A DNA stretch of 64,000 nucleotides from positions 17,501 through 81,500 of the forward strand of contig CAJNDS010000510.1 in assembly GCA_905221605.1 (NCBI GenBank), in the 5' to 3' direction. The stretch is from Symbiodinium natans (taxonomy: Eukaryota; Sar; Dinophyceae; Suessiales; Symbiodiniaceae). The notes beneath the pieces were generated by a model, which was not told the origin of the DNA, did not search any database, and saw nothing but the letters and a program-made list of their open reading frames with translations. Positions 36,420-47,546 of the stretch are shown in pieces. Both the position numbers and the translations under genes were made by a program. The first letter of the stretch is position 1. Each line of letters begins with the position of its first letter.

Positions 36420-38700
36420 TAAGCCTACCTACGGCAGTTAGCGATAGTTTGCTCGGTTCACACCCGTTTCAATGTCAAGATGCTTCAATCTCGACATCTC
36501 CATTTTCCAACATCCCAGCGTCGCGTGTGGCTTGTGGTGCAATGCCTGGGCTTAGCACTCGATACGGTCCTCGGCGGGATTCGGTTCCATGGACATGACC
36601 TGATTGACGGTCTCGGCATTCGAGCGCACCGCCACACCGGGCGTGGCTCCAAACCTGGGCCAGCATAATTTGGCCGCACTGGCCTAACTGCCAGTTCTAA
36701 ACACATGCTAATACTCCAATCCCGCCCCTGAATCCCAACACCTGCAGACTTTCAAGCCGGCAAACCCCATGCTGGTTGCCCAGGACATACTGAAGCCCCG
36801 CTTCGGACCGGACACCAGGTAGATTTGCAGGGTGGCGGACGACGGACCCCCCGACAATTTCAGAGACTCTGCACGTCCCAAGATGATGAAGTTTCTTTAA
36901 ATTCGCAGCTCGGTGTTGCACTCCCTGAAAAAGTTCGACTTCAAGCACACACGCCCTCGACCTCTAGATGTGTTGCTCTTCCACCTGTCAACCTCGAAGC
37001 AGATGTGTGAACGAACTGCCGAAACGAAGCTGCTGGGGCCGAAGAAGCACGGCATTTGCCGGACTCCTAGAAACATGCACCTCATCATCTCAAACCCGAC
37101 TCAGCACATGCATGCTATGTGCAGGTTTGCGCAACACACCCCTGAACCCCAAACCCTAAATTGCAAGCTGCTGGGGCCGCAGCAGAATTGCGAAGACAAC
37201 GGCAACTCGGAAGCTGCCCATGCTTCCGAGGGGCGAAAGGAGCAGCAGGTCCAGATCTGAGCACAAAATGCTGCTGCGGAAATGGTTGGCGGAGTCTTAA
37301 AAAAAAAATCGGCAGGCTGCGGAGATGCAGCCGTGCGCCGCTGTTATAAGCTTCTGCAACATCCACCCTCACGTGTCCGCCAGTGTCAGGCAAGCTGGTG
37401 AAACACCCCAGCCGACGCACGCCCGGCGCTTCCAAACCCAGCCCTTACCACCCAAACTGTGATCTGCTTTCTTTCAGACCTGCCTTGTCCTGTTGGCGAA
37501 AGGGACATAAAGCAACAAGCATACAGAGGGCTTGGGGCTTGGCTGACAGGCTTCGGCGTCAGTGTTTGAGTTAAACCAGGGCTTTCCGAAGAGGCAGAGG
37601 GAGGTTGAGGATCCATGACAGGCAAACGAGTTGAGGCCTTTGAACACACGCAAGGAGGGTTGAAGTCTCACGTCTTTGAGCCGTCTTGTTGATCCAGCAT
37701 TTGTTGAATGCTGCTTTTCAGCGCTCTTCCTTGATGCCTCTGTAGGGAAAGCATCACTGAAGGACTTTTGAATCCTAATGACGCCTGCGGTTTGTAAGAT
37801 CGTCGAATTTGAAACTCGTGAGTGCATGAAATATGAAACAAAGAAAGCCCTTGTTGCAAATGAGGATTCTGGATGCGCAAAATCTTCGACACTCTGCCTC
37901 CGAAACTTCTTACAAAACATTTCAGGGTAGTCATCCTGCGTGCATCGTGGCGAGGGTTTTGCGGTGGGTTTGCGCGATTCTTGATGTATCTACCACATAT
38001 TCATAGACACATACAAGACATGGACATAGACATACATGGAAGCGGCCCTTTCCAAAACCTCCTAGCAGCCGCAAGAAGCCGAACCTCAACAGCTTCCCAA
38101 ATGCCCTGCTCCCTGAGCCTCCATGAAGCACAACACCCCAAAGTTGAACATCCCACATCGCCCACAACACCAACCCGAACCCCCAAGTCACAGTGCAAGA
38201 AAGCAGGTTTGATGCCACCGCGTGAGCGCAACAAACACACCTTTCATGGCCGCAGCCTTGGAACCATTCGAAACAATGTGCTACGAGTACGGCCAGAAGC
38301 CACAACTCAACTTGCCCAGGCTGAAGCTGCTGAAGCTGCGACTCGCGCCACCTCGGAACTCTGGCCGCTCATTACAGGGCCCTGCCCCAGTCGATGTATA
38401 TAAGCTTCCTCAATCGCACCTAAAAGACAGAGCATCCCACAACTTACAGCTTCTAAGAGGAGGACAGACCACTTCCCTCCCACTGCGACGAGTTGGTCGT
38501 CACAAGCTTTACTACGAGACACCGTGCGCAAAGGTTCGGAGGTTGCACGAGCCTGCCTGCGTCTGCTACAGCAAGGATGAAGTCAGCAAAGGCATCAGGA
38601 CGAAGGCAGATGGGCTGACGACCATGGTTCGGCCACGCAGGTTGGCCCTGTCCCGGCCATGAAAACTTTTTGTTGAGCGCTCATTTACTTCTTGGGGTGT
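36420..38700. other. Unique sequence without a confirmed gene
   Basis: Telomere-like blocks are almost absent from here on. Several frames of 80 to 176 codons exist on both strands (for example plus 37,873-38,403 and minus 36,897-37,088). None shows a recognised domain or clear splice logic, so I leave them uncalled. Confidence 0.5.
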
Positions 38701-39129
38701 AGGAGGCAGCAGCTCGAAAAACGACAAGGGGGGGGGGGTACATCGTTACATAGCCTGCATTGCCCTGCCCCCGTGCTTTGCCCAACTCGCTTGAGCCGCA
38801 GCAATGTGGAGGCCTCACGTCTAAAACAGATGAGGAGCCCGCGGTATGTCCACCACATTCATGACCCACTATTGCTCATGTTGCGGCGTCGAACGGATCA
38901 ACACGCTTCCTCGGGACCGCCCACATCTGACATGTCAACGTGATACATGATAAACATGGGACAAAATGGGACAACCTTGGCGTACGACTCCGCACGCATC
39001 GTGCAGGCTGTGCCCCAGCACCCGTGACACTCGGGCACGCAGGCTTCGCTGTACCACAACAGGCCTGCGACGCGCGAGGGAACTAAAGGCAACAAAACAG
39101 GAAAGCCACCTCAACTTGAGCCTCTCCCT

Positions 39130-40743
39130 TCACCAAAGTGTGTCCATGTCCTCCTCAGACAGGGTCACCACCTTCCAATCATCCTGGGCTTCGCAGTGAT
39201 CGGATGGCGTCGCGGCCACTTCCTGCTGAGGGGCCCTGGCCGCCGGGGTCGGGCACGGCGCCCAGTCCGTATCGGGAGGAGGCAGGGCCTTCATTTTGGT
39301 CACGATTTCATCCTGCAGGGGCTTGAGCTGCTCATCGAAGAACTGCGCATCGTCGATGGCCTTGCAGATTGTCGAGCGCAAGCTCTCCAAGATCCGGCTG
39401 CACTCTTGGTCGTCCTCCTCACTCAAGAACTCCTCCATGCGGTTCACCAGCCGCTCATGTTGTTTCAAGGCACCTTCCATGGATGCGAACATGCCATGGT
39501 CCTCCATGCCCTGCGCGCCCAGCAACTCTGGAAACCGTTGCATGTGATCCCGCAAGGAGCCAATCTGCTGAAGGTCCAAGCCTCCGAACTTGTCCCGCAA
39601 CTCCTGGCACTGCGTCTTCAGCTCGGCAAGGCTCTGCCTGGCGCAGCGCGTCTTCTGGGCTGCGTGCGCCAGCGTCTCCCTTGCCAGGTTCAGCTGCCCC
39701 TCTACCTTGATAAACTCGCCCTTTGCAGCCGCTGCCTCCTCCGTCGCAGTCTGCAGATTCTGCTTCTGACTGCCCAAGTCCTGTCGGGCGGCTTTGGCAA
39801 TGCTCTTGAAGCGCTCTGCACGCCACTTGGCCACGTCGCCCCTGTTGTCTACCCAGTCTGTGTACCACCGACCGCCGCGCCAGCTCCTCTTCATGTACTC
39901 GATGTTCATGGTCTCGGCTGCCTCGACCGTCTTCTGGGAAGCCATCCTATCGACCTCGGCGGCACGCTCCTGCAACAAAGACAACGAGCCCTTCTCATTT
40001 GCGGCGATGCTTTCATAAACCAGCTTCTTGCAGTGGAGCTCCTCCCTCTTCCCGCTGAGCTCGGCCACTGCCTCCGCTGCCTTCATCTCCTCTGCCTGGG
40101 CCGCAGTGAGCTCCCCGCTGCGCTTGTCCAACTCCGCCAGCAAGGATTCACACTGCGCTGAGCCGCCGAACTGACCCAAGAGCTCCATGACGGCATGCTG
40201 CATCTTCTGCTCCTGCCCATGCCATTTCACCATTTGGTTAGCGAAGCTCTTGCACTCCTCGATCTTCTTCTGCGCCGATACGCGGTACTCAGTCAGCATC
40301 TTCAGATTCTTGGTGGTGGCCCTGAAGTTCTTCTTCATGCCCTTCACGCTCAAGTTCCCTTGTCCTGTCTCCCACATCACCTGCAGCTCCATCAAGGTGT
40401 TCTTCTCCAGCTGGTAGAAGGTGCCCACCACCTGACCCACGGCACAGCCCACGTCGAACATCCACTTGCGCTGCGCGGTGACCATCTGCATGGCTTCGAC
40501 GGAGGACTTGCCTTCAGGCGGCAGGTAATGCGCGATGTCGTGCAGGGCCTTGTAGAAGCTGGTAGTGCGATTTGCAAAACTCAACACTGTGCAGAACCCC
40601 AAGCCATACTTCTGGTGCTCGACAATGGAGTTCGAAGCCTGCACTTGAGTCTGCAACTCTTGGCAGCTGGGATGTTCGTCAGAGCCTCCTTCTTCGCCGG
40701 GAGCGGGGTTGGCGTAGCCCACCATTCTCTTCACAGCGTCCAT
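39130..40743 (-). CDS. 537-residue coiled-coil protein, tandem copy 1
   Basis: A single uninterrupted 537-codon frame, ATG to TAG-type stop, with no intron, unlike the genes at 1-36 kb. The protein is mostly helical. It has an N-terminal region with a Cys/aromatic patch (YGLGFCTVLSFANRTTSFYK), heptad-rich segments at about residues 150-290 and 320-410, a Trp/Arg cluster near residue 300 (RSWRGGRWYTDW), then a linker rich in Pro/Ala and an acidic tail ending EEDMDTLW. The tail has DDWKVV (residues 521-526), which fits the W-x-x-V form of an Atg8-interacting motif (inference). No signal peptide or membrane segment. Long plus-strand frames over the gene are antisense shadows. Family not recognised. 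Confidence 0.85.
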   Translation of the reverse strand: MDAVKRMVGYANPAPGEEGGSDEHPSCQELQTQVQASNSIVEHQKYGLGFCTVLSFANRTTSFYKALHDIAHYLPPEGKSSVEAMQMVTAQRKWMFDVGCAVGQVVGTFYQLEKNTLMELQVMWETGQGNLSVKGMKKNFRATTKNLKMLTEYRVSAQKKIEECKSFANQMVKWHGQEQKMQHAVMELLGQFGGSAQCESLLAELDKRSGELTAAQAEEMKAAEAVAELSGKREELHCKKLVYESIAANEKGSLSLLQERAAEVDRMASQKTVEAAETMNIEYMKRSWRGGRWYTDWVDNRGDVAKWRAERFKSIAKAARQDLGSQKQNLQTATEEAAAAKGEFIKVEGQLNLARETLAHAAQKTRCARQSLAELKTQCQELRDKFGGLDLQQIGSLRDHMQRFPELLGAQGMEDHGMFASMEGALKQHERLVNRMEEFLSEEDDQECSRILESLRSTICKAIDDAQFFDEQLKPLQDEIVTKMKALPPPDTDWAPCPTPAARAPQQEVAATPSDHCEAQDDWKVVTLSEEDMDTLW

Positions 40744-41065
40744 GGTCTCACGCTACACTGGGCGGGAAATCTAGCAGGCTGTTGCTGGATGGCTGCGCTG
40801 GACTAGGGCAGAACAGGTCTGCACATGAGATCATGAGACCTTGCACCTGTTGCTCAAACCCATAAAACCAGCTGTCGTGGCCGGCCTTCTTTCAAGTTGT
40901 TTGCCGCACAAGGAGCTTCAAACGTCAGGCACTACAAGCTACAAGAGGCTCCGCTCTCAAGCAACAGAGCATAACTGACACATGCGCCGAAAACAACATG
41001 AAACCATTGACCAGCAGCTACCAGCATCGCCAGTCGGAACAGCTGCATGGCTACTGCCGGCATCT

Positions 41066-41413
41066 CTAGGTCAGCAAGGACCAGAATGACTGGAACAAAG
41101 TGATATTGTGAAACCACTGTTTGCGCATGGCCATCAGCGCCAACTTAATCAAGCAAGCGCCGAAGGCAACCAGGCACATGCAAACTTTCTGAGACCGAAA
41201 CCTGGCAGCCGAAACCATCCGCATCTGCAGCAAGGCTTTGTCAGTGCCAGGCAAAGCCAGACCATGTGCCGCTTGGACGATTGCTCGCACAAGCTCGCCA
41301 GGTTCAGAGAGGCCGTTGTACTCCAGCAGCCGCGTTCTTACGCGGGCAAGTGCCATCATGTACCCGTGCAAGCAGCTCATCTCCCAGTCATCTCGCAGCC
41401 TCCTCAAGCGCAA
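41066..41413 (-). CDS. Possible small gene or upstream exon, copy 1
   Basis: A 115-codon minus-strand frame whose first ATG is internal (MSCLHGYMMALARVRTRLLE). It ends in a hydrophobic segment (CLVAFGACLIKLALMAM). It lies about 320 bp upstream of the coiled-coil gene and recurs in copy 2 with three or four amino-acid changes. A plus-strand frame of 148 codons overlaps it, so coding status is uncertain. Confidence 0.35.
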   Translation of the reverse strand: MRLRRLRDDWEMSCLHGYMMALARVRTRLLEYNGLSEPGELVRAIVQAAHGLALPGTDKALLQMRMVSAARFRSQKVCMCLVAFGACLIKLALMAMRKQWFHNITLFQSFWSLLT

Positions 41414-42590
41414 GTTCTCCTAAGCCGCTGCGTTCTTGCCAGCTGCCAGCATCCCAGGCTGAAAAAAGGAAACGTGACAAGCAGAAAAGACCACGGAACC
41501 ATGAGTGAGCCAAGGAGCATCTGGCACTGTTCTCCAAGGGGAGGAAGTCGCTGAGCGCTGGCACCGTGAAATTTCGGCCAGGTGCGAATCAAGCAGCTCC
41601 AGCAGCCTTGGTTTTGAGAAACACTCCGCCCTCCGCCAAGCACAGTACCCACAACGGCTTTGAGTCAATCTCTGCTAAACCCTAAACCTTGCTGCCACAG
41701 AACAACGGAGCCCTGGTTGAACTGGGTGAGATGCGCTCGGGGCATGAACGGTCACACAATAGGGCCCAGGACGCTTTAGGGTTCAGGGTCCAAAGTTCAT
41801 GATGACCAAAGTCCTGGTAATGACCAGGCGCGGCTCTTGCACTTGTGCACCAGAAGGGTTGAAATGATGGGCCTTTCCGAGTCTACAGTAAGCTGCGTTG
41901 AGTTTAGCATCTGGGGGATGGCCTGCAGGCTTGACCTTTGTCTTGGCTTGGAGGTTTCAGAGTCTGCAATGCCCCAGGCCTCCACCTCCTCTAGAACCCT
42001 AAACTCTAAACCCTCAACCTTAAACCCTGAACCCTAATGGTGACTTAGCTTCTTGGGATGGGGCCCTGTGTCGGGTTCCACACAGCGCTCTCAACGCCAC
42101 GGAGCTTCAGCGCTTATAGGGCTGAACCACGCTTGGTTTGAAGCTGGTAAACTCCGCACGTCAACTGATAAACTCCGCATGTGGGGCTTTGGGCTTTGAA
42201 GGCATCATTCTGAAAAAAAAAAAACGTTGGGGACTTAGTAACTACTAGGATTGGCAGTCGGAGGACTGCGTCGCGGCAGAGAACAAGGAGGACGTTCAGG
42301 GTCGAGCGTTCTTGAAGATTGCAAGGACGTGTCCTTTTAAATCGAGGGCTCGGAAGTCTCGCCCAATCGCACAGTCCAACAGCTCGAGTTTTTGGAGATG
42401 GATGCGTGGGCTTTTTCAGAAACGGAACGCGGAAAACGCCGAGAGAGTGTGTTGCGTACATGCTCCCAAACACACCTGCACGTTCTTTGCAGTTCGCATA
42501 ATCCCTAGCATAATCCCTTGCACCTGCCAGTGAATTCAAGCACTCCTGTCCGCAGAGCGCGGCAAACGATGGTGTGAAGCCTTGCTTACG

Positions 42591-42655
42591 TGCTTGGAGG
42601 TTCATGGGTAGTTTTTGGTAGGGCTATACGAATTGTAGGGTACATATAACAATGG
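42591..42655. mobile_element. Family A MITE, truncated right half
   Basis: It begins GCTTGGAGGTTCATGGGTAG and matches 46,990-47,056, but the right arm is missing. Relative to copy 2 of the tandem unit about 55 bp are absent (deletion here or insertion there). This accounts for most of the length difference between units. Confidence 0.7.
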
Positions 42656-42729
42656 ATTCTGCTGCTGCTTCCTGATCCGGCTGCTTTTTGAGCCACTTCT
42701 GTTCGGACACCGTCAAAAACAATGGATTC

Positions 42730-42925
42730 AAAGCAGGGTGCTTCCACAAGCATTCGTTGAAGAGTTGGAAGGCACACAGCTACAGAAGTTTGAGGGGTTT
42801 CTCTGGCACAACTCGAAAAAAGCGGCGCATGCTTCTCTTGCTGAGTCAAGAGTACTCTGTCCAAGGAACTCCTTTCGCAGCCGCTCCGCATTCCCATGGA
42901 GACAGGCACCTACCAAAGCTCGCAA
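42730..42925 (-). CDS. Putative exon upstream of tandem gene, copy 1
   Basis: The minus-strand frame reads LVGACLHGNAERLRKEFLGQ then STLDSAREACAAFFELCQRN. Next to it a second frame, after an AG (TTCTGTAG|C), reads AFQLFNECLWKHPALNPLFL. Both are kept in copy 2 (47,169-47,366). Possibly two exons of a duplicated gene. No family is recognised. Confidence 0.4.
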
Positions 42926-43516
42926 GGCATGTCACAACTGGCTTGGGAAGAAACACCGGCATGCATGCGGGCAAGCTACACTCCAACAATTGGCTCCAAC
43001 ACTGCTGGAAGCCAGCACGGAGTGGGTCAGCCGCCATGCCGCAAGAGTGGCCGGACCCCAAACATCAGTACTGAGTGGCAAACTGAACAGGCATGGATGT
43101 TCACATAGTACGTAGCATGTATTGCCCTGCAGCGCGGCGCGCCATGCTTTGCCGGACTCGCTTGAACTATCTTGAACCCGCACCGACGCAAAGGCTAGGA
43201 GACATGCAGTGCCAACGTCATCACCGCCACGTTGCCCACGCTTGCTCCGAACATTTTGCGACGTCGGCCCGAACGACAGTAGCAGCCCGAGACCGCCAAC
43301 ATCTGACATGTCAACGTGATACATGGAAACATGATAAACATGGGACAAAATGGGACAACAACCTTGGCGTACGACTTCGCACGCATCGTGCAGGCTGTGC
43401 CCCGACACCCGTGACACTCGGGCACGCAGGCTGCGCTGTACCATAACAGGCCTGCGACGCCCGAGGGAACTAAAGGCAACAAAACAGGAAAGCCACCTCA
43501 ACTTGAGCCTCTCCCT

Positions 43517-45130
43517 TCACCAAAGTGTGTCCATGTCCTCCTCAGACAGGGTCACCACCTTCCAATCATCCTGGGCTTCGCAGTGATCGGATGGCGTCGC
43601 GGCCACTTCCTGCTGAGGGGCCCTGGCCGCCGGGGTCGGGCACGGCGCCCAGTCCGTATCGGGAGGAGGCAGGGCCTTCATTTTGGTCACGATTTCATCC
43701 TGCAGGGGCTTGAGCTGCTCATCGAAGAACTGCGCATCGTCGATGGCCTTGCAGATTGTCGAGCGCAAGCTCTCCAAGATCCGGCTGCACTCTTGGTCGT
43801 CCTCCTCACTCAAGAACTCCTCCATGCGGTTCACCAGCCGCTCATGTTGTTTCAAGGCACCTTCCATGGATGCGAACATGCCATGGTCCTCCATGCCCTG
43901 CGCGCCCAGCAACTCTGGAAACCGTTGCATGTGATCCCGCAAGGAGCCAATCTGCTGAAGGTCCAAGCCTCCGAACTTGTCCCGCAACTCCTGGCACTGC
44001 GTCTTCAGCTCGGCAAGGCTCTGCCTGGCGCAGCGCGTCTTCTGGGCTGCGTGCGCAAGCGTCTCCCTTGCCAGGTTCAGCTGCCCCTCTACCTTGATAA
44101 ACTCGCCCTTTGCAGCCGCTGCCTCCTCCGTCGCGGTCTGCAGATTCTGCTTCTGACTGCCCAAGTCCTGTCGGGCGGCTTTGGCAATGCTCTTGAAGCG
44201 CTCTGCACGCCACTTGGCCACGTCGCCCCTGTTGTCTACCCAGTCTGTGTACCACCGACCGCCGCGCCAGCTCCTCTTCATGTGCTTGATGTTCATGGTC
44301 TCGGCTGCCTCGACCGTCTTCTGGGAAGCCATCCTATCGACCTCGGCGGCACGCTCCTGCAACACAGACAACGAGCCCTTCTCATTTGCGGCGATGCTTT
44401 CATAAACCAGCTTCTTGCAGTGGAGCTCCTCCCTCTTCCCGCTGAGCTCGGCCACTGCCTCCGCTGCCTTCATCTCCTCTGCCTGGGCCGCAGTGAGCTC
44501 CCCGCTGCGCTTGTCCAACTCCGCCAGCAAGGATTCACACTGCGCTGAGCCGCCGAACTGACCCAAGAGCTCCATGACGGCATGCTGCATCTTCTGCTCT
44601 TGCCCATGCCATTTCACCATTTGGTTAGCGAAGCTCTTGCACTCCTCGATCTTCTTCTGCGCCGATACGCGGTACTCAGTCAGCATCTTCAGATTCTTGG
44701 TGGTGGCCCTGAAGTTCTTCTTCATGCCCTTCACGCTCAAGTTCCCTTGTCCTGTCTCCCACATCACCTGCAGCTCCATCAAGGTGTTCTTCTCCAGCTG
44801 GTAGAAGGTGCCCACCACCTGACCCACGGCACAGCCCACGTCGAACATCCACTTGCGCTGCGCGGTGACCATCTGCATGGCTTCAACGGAGGACTTGCCT
44901 TCAGGCGGCAGGTAGTGCGCGATGTCGTGCAGGGCCTTGTAGAAGCTGGTAGTGCGATTTGCAAAACTCAACACTGTGCAGAACCCCAAGCCATACTTCT
45001 GGTGCTCGACAATGGAGTTCGAAGCCTGCACTTGAGTCTGCAACTCTTGGCAGCTGGGATGTTCGTCAGAGCCTCCTTCTTCGCCGGGAGCGGGGTTGGC
45101 GTAGCCCACCATTCTCTTCACAGCGTCCAT
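43517..45130 (-). CDS. 537-residue coiled-coil protein, tandem copy 2
   Basis: Same frame, length and architecture as the copy at 39,130. Only three residues differ: SLSVLQ for SLSLLQ, and NIKHM for NIEYM (two changes). The intact frame and the scarcity of amino-acid changes suggest both copies are functional. The copies are in the same orientation, which allows unequal exchange and fits dinoflagellate-style tandem gene arrays. Confidence 0.85.
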   Translation of the reverse strand: MDAVKRMVGYANPAPGEEGGSDEHPSCQELQTQVQASNSIVEHQKYGLGFCTVLSFANRTTSFYKALHDIAHYLPPEGKSSVEAMQMVTAQRKWMFDVGCAVGQVVGTFYQLEKNTLMELQVMWETGQGNLSVKGMKKNFRATTKNLKMLTEYRVSAQKKIEECKSFANQMVKWHGQEQKMQHAVMELLGQFGGSAQCESLLAELDKRSGELTAAQAEEMKAAEAVAELSGKREELHCKKLVYESIAANEKGSLSVLQERAAEVDRMASQKTVEAAETMNIKHMKRSWRGGRWYTDWVDNRGDVAKWRAERFKSIAKAARQDLGSQKQNLQTATEEAAAAKGEFIKVEGQLNLARETLAHAAQKTRCARQSLAELKTQCQELRDKFGGLDLQQIGSLRDHMQRFPELLGAQGMEDHGMFASMEGALKQHERLVNRMEEFLSEEDDQECSRILESLRSTICKAIDDAQFFDEQLKPLQDEIVTKMKALPPPDTDWAPCPTPAARAPQQEVAATPSDHCEAQDDWKVVTLSEEDMDTLW

Positions 45131-45452
45131 GGTCTCACGCTACACTGGGCGGGAAATTTAGCAGGCTGTTGCTGGATGGCTGCGCTGGATTAGGGCAGAA
45201 CAGGTCTGCGCATGGGATCATGAGACCTTGCACCTGTTGCGCAGACCCATAAAACCAGCTGTCGTGGCCGGCCTTCTTTCAAGTTGTTTGCCGCACAAGG
45301 AGCTTCAAACGTCAGCCACTACAAGCTACAAGAGGCTCCGCTCTCAAGCAACAGAGCATAACTGACACATGCGCCGAAAACAACATGAAACCATTGACCA
45401 GCAGCTACCAGCATCGCCAGTCGGAACAGCTGCATGGCTACTGCCGGCATCT

Positions 45453-45800
45453 CTAGGTCAGCAAGGACCAGAATGACTGGAACAAAGTGATACTATGAAA
45501 CCACTGTTTGCGCATGGCCATCAGCGCCAACTTAATCAAGCAAGCGCCGAAGGCAACCAGGCACATGCAAACTTTCTGAGACCGAAACCTGGCAGCCGAA
45601 ACCATCCGCGTATGCAGCAAGGCTTTGTCAGTGCCAGGCAAAGCCAGACCATGTGCAGCTTGGACGATTGCTCGCATAAGCTCGCCAGGTTCAGAGAGGC
45701 CGTTGTACTCCAGCAGCCGAGTTCTTACGCGGGCAAGTGCCATCATGTACCCGTGCAAGCAGCTCATCTCCCAGTCATCTCGCAGCCTCCTCAAGCGCAA
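45453..45800 (-). CDS. Possible small gene or upstream exon, copy 2
   Basis: Counterpart of 41,066-41,413, same length. Changes are V to M, Q-M to H-T and N to S, with at least two silent changes. Too few differences to decide whether selection acts on the protein. Confidence 0.35.
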   Translation of the reverse strand: MRLRRLRDDWEMSCLHGYMMALARVRTRLLEYNGLSEPGELMRAIVQAAHGLALPGTDKALLHTRMVSAARFRSQKVCMCLVAFGACLIKLALMAMRKQWFHSITLFQSFWSLLT

Positions 45801-46989
45801 GTTCTCCTAAGCCGCTGCGTTCTTGCCAGCTGCCAGCATCCCAGGCTGAAAAAAGGAAACGTGACAAGCAGAAAAGACCACGGAACCATGAGTGAGCCAA
45901 GGAGCATCTGGCACTGTTCTCCAAGGGGAGGAAGTCGCTGAGCGCTGGCACCGTGAAATTTCGGCCAGGTGCGAATCAAGCAGCTCCAGCAGCCTTGGTT
46001 TTGAGAAACACTCCGCCCTCCGCCAAGCACAGTACCCACAACGGCTTTGAGTCAATCTCTGCTAAACCCTAAACCTTGCTGCCACAGAACAACGGAGCCC
46101 TGGTTGAACTGGGTGAGATGCGCTCGGGGCATGAACGGTCACACAATAGGGCCCAGGACGCTTTAGGGTTCAGGGTCCAAAGTTCATGATGACCAAAGTC
46201 CTGGTAATGACCAGGCGCGGCTCTTGCACTTGTGCACCAGAAGGGTTGAAATGATGAGCCTTTCCGAGTCTACAGTAAGCTGCGTTGAGTTTAGCATCTG
46301 GGGGATGGCCCGCAGGCTTGACCTTTGTCTTGGCTTGGAGGTTTCAGAGTCTGCAATGCTCCAGGCCTCCACCTCCTCTAGAACCCTAAACTCTAAACCC
46401 TCAACCTTAAACCCTGAACCCTAATGGTGACTTAGCTTCTTGGGATGGGGCCCTGTGTCGGGTTCCACACAGCGCTCTCAACGCCACGGAGCTTCAGCGC
46501 TTATAGGGCTGAACCACGCTTGGTTTGAAGCTGGTAAACTCCGCACGTCAACTGATAAACTCCGCATGTGGGGCTTTGGGCTTTGAAGGCATCATTCTGA
46601 AAAAAAAACGTTGGGGACTTAGTAACTACTAGGATTGGCAGTCGGAGGACTGCGTCGCGGCAGAGAACAAGGAGGACGTTCAGGGTCGAGCGTTCTTGAA
46701 GATTGCAAGGACGTGTCCTTTTAAATCGAGGGCTCGGAAGTCTCGCCCAATCGCACAGTCCAACAGCTCGAGTTTTTGGAGATGGATGCGTGGGCTTTTT
46801 CAGAAACGGAACGCGGAAAACGCCGAGAGAGTGTGTTGCGTACATGCTCCCAAACACACCTGCACGTTCTTTGCAGTTCGCTTCTGAGAGCTAGCATAAT
46901 CCCTAGCATAATCCCTTGCACCTGCCAGTGAAATCAGGCACTCCTGTCCGCAGAGCGCGGCAAACGATGGTGTGAAGCCCTTGTTTACG

Positions 46990-47084
46990 TGCTTGGAGGT
47001 TCATGGATAGTTATTGGTAGGGCTATACGAATTGTAGGGTACATATAACAATGTTTACAAGCACCCATGAAACCTCCAAGCGCT
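46990..47084. mobile_element. Family A MITE, complete ~95-bp copy
   Basis: The left end GCTTGGAGGTTCATGGATAG and right end ACCCATGAAACCTCCAAGCG are inverted. The interior GGGTACATATAACAATG is shared with the truncated copy at 42,591. Confidence 0.75.
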
Positions 47085-47168
47085 CTCCCAGCGCTGCTTC
47101 TGCTGCTGCTTCCTGATCCGGCTGCTTTTTGAGCCACTTCTGCTCGGACACCGTCAAAAACAATGGAT

Positions 47169-47366
47169 TCAAAGCAGGGTGCTTCCACAAGCATTCGTTG
47201 AACAGTTGGAAGGCACACAGCTACAGAAGTTTGAGGGGTTTCTCTGGCACAACTCGAAAAAAGCGGCGCATGCTTCTCTTGCTGAGTCAAGAGTACTCTG
47301 TCCAAGGAACTCCTTTCGCAGCCGCTCCGCATTCCCATGGAGACAGGCACCTACCAAGGCTCGCAA
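47169..47366 (-). CDS. Putative exon upstream of the truncated third copy
   Basis: Same frame as 42,730-42,925 in the second tandem unit, one change (S to C near the end). It lies between unit 2's own upstream DNA and the third partial copy. Confidence 0.35.
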   Translation of the reverse strand: MRALVGACLHGNAERLRKEFLGQSTLDSAREACAAFFELCQRNPSNFCSCVPSNCSTNACGSTLL

Positions 47367-47546
47367 GGCATGTCACAACTGGCTTGGGAAGAAACACCGG
47401 CATGCATGCGGGCAAGCTACACTCCAACAATTGGCTCCAACACTGCTGGAAGCCAGCACGGAGTGGGTCAGCCGCCATGCCGCAAGAGTGGCCGGACCCC
47501 AAACATCAGTACTGAGTGGCAAACTGAACAGGCATGGATGTTCACA

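Larger units (their letters stand above)
38740..43105. repeat. Tandem duplication unit, copy 1 (~4.4 kb)
   Basis: Colinear with 43,106-47,546: the start-to-start offset of the 537-codon gene is 4,387 bp. Homology is near-identical from about 38,935 and weaker from 38,740 to 38,935. The unit holds the gene, about 2.3 kb upstream DNA and small telomere-like patches at 41,677-41,690 and 41,995-42,037. Confidence 0.9.
43106..47546. repeat. Tandem duplication unit, copy 2 (~4.44 kb)
   Basis: Repeats 38,740-43,105 almost base for base, with scattered substitutions, a longer A-tract change near 42,218/46,603 and an intact family A MITE at 46,990. Coding and non-coding parts are similarly conserved, so the duplication is young or was homogenised by conversion. 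Confidence 0.92.

Noticed and set aside
39196-40161. 321-codon plus-strand frame (and 203-codon frame at 40,195) opposite the coiled-coil gene
   Set aside because: Antisense shadows. The minus-strand frame is longer, has heptad structure and a sensible tail. The shadows recur in copy 2 simply because the DNA is duplicated.
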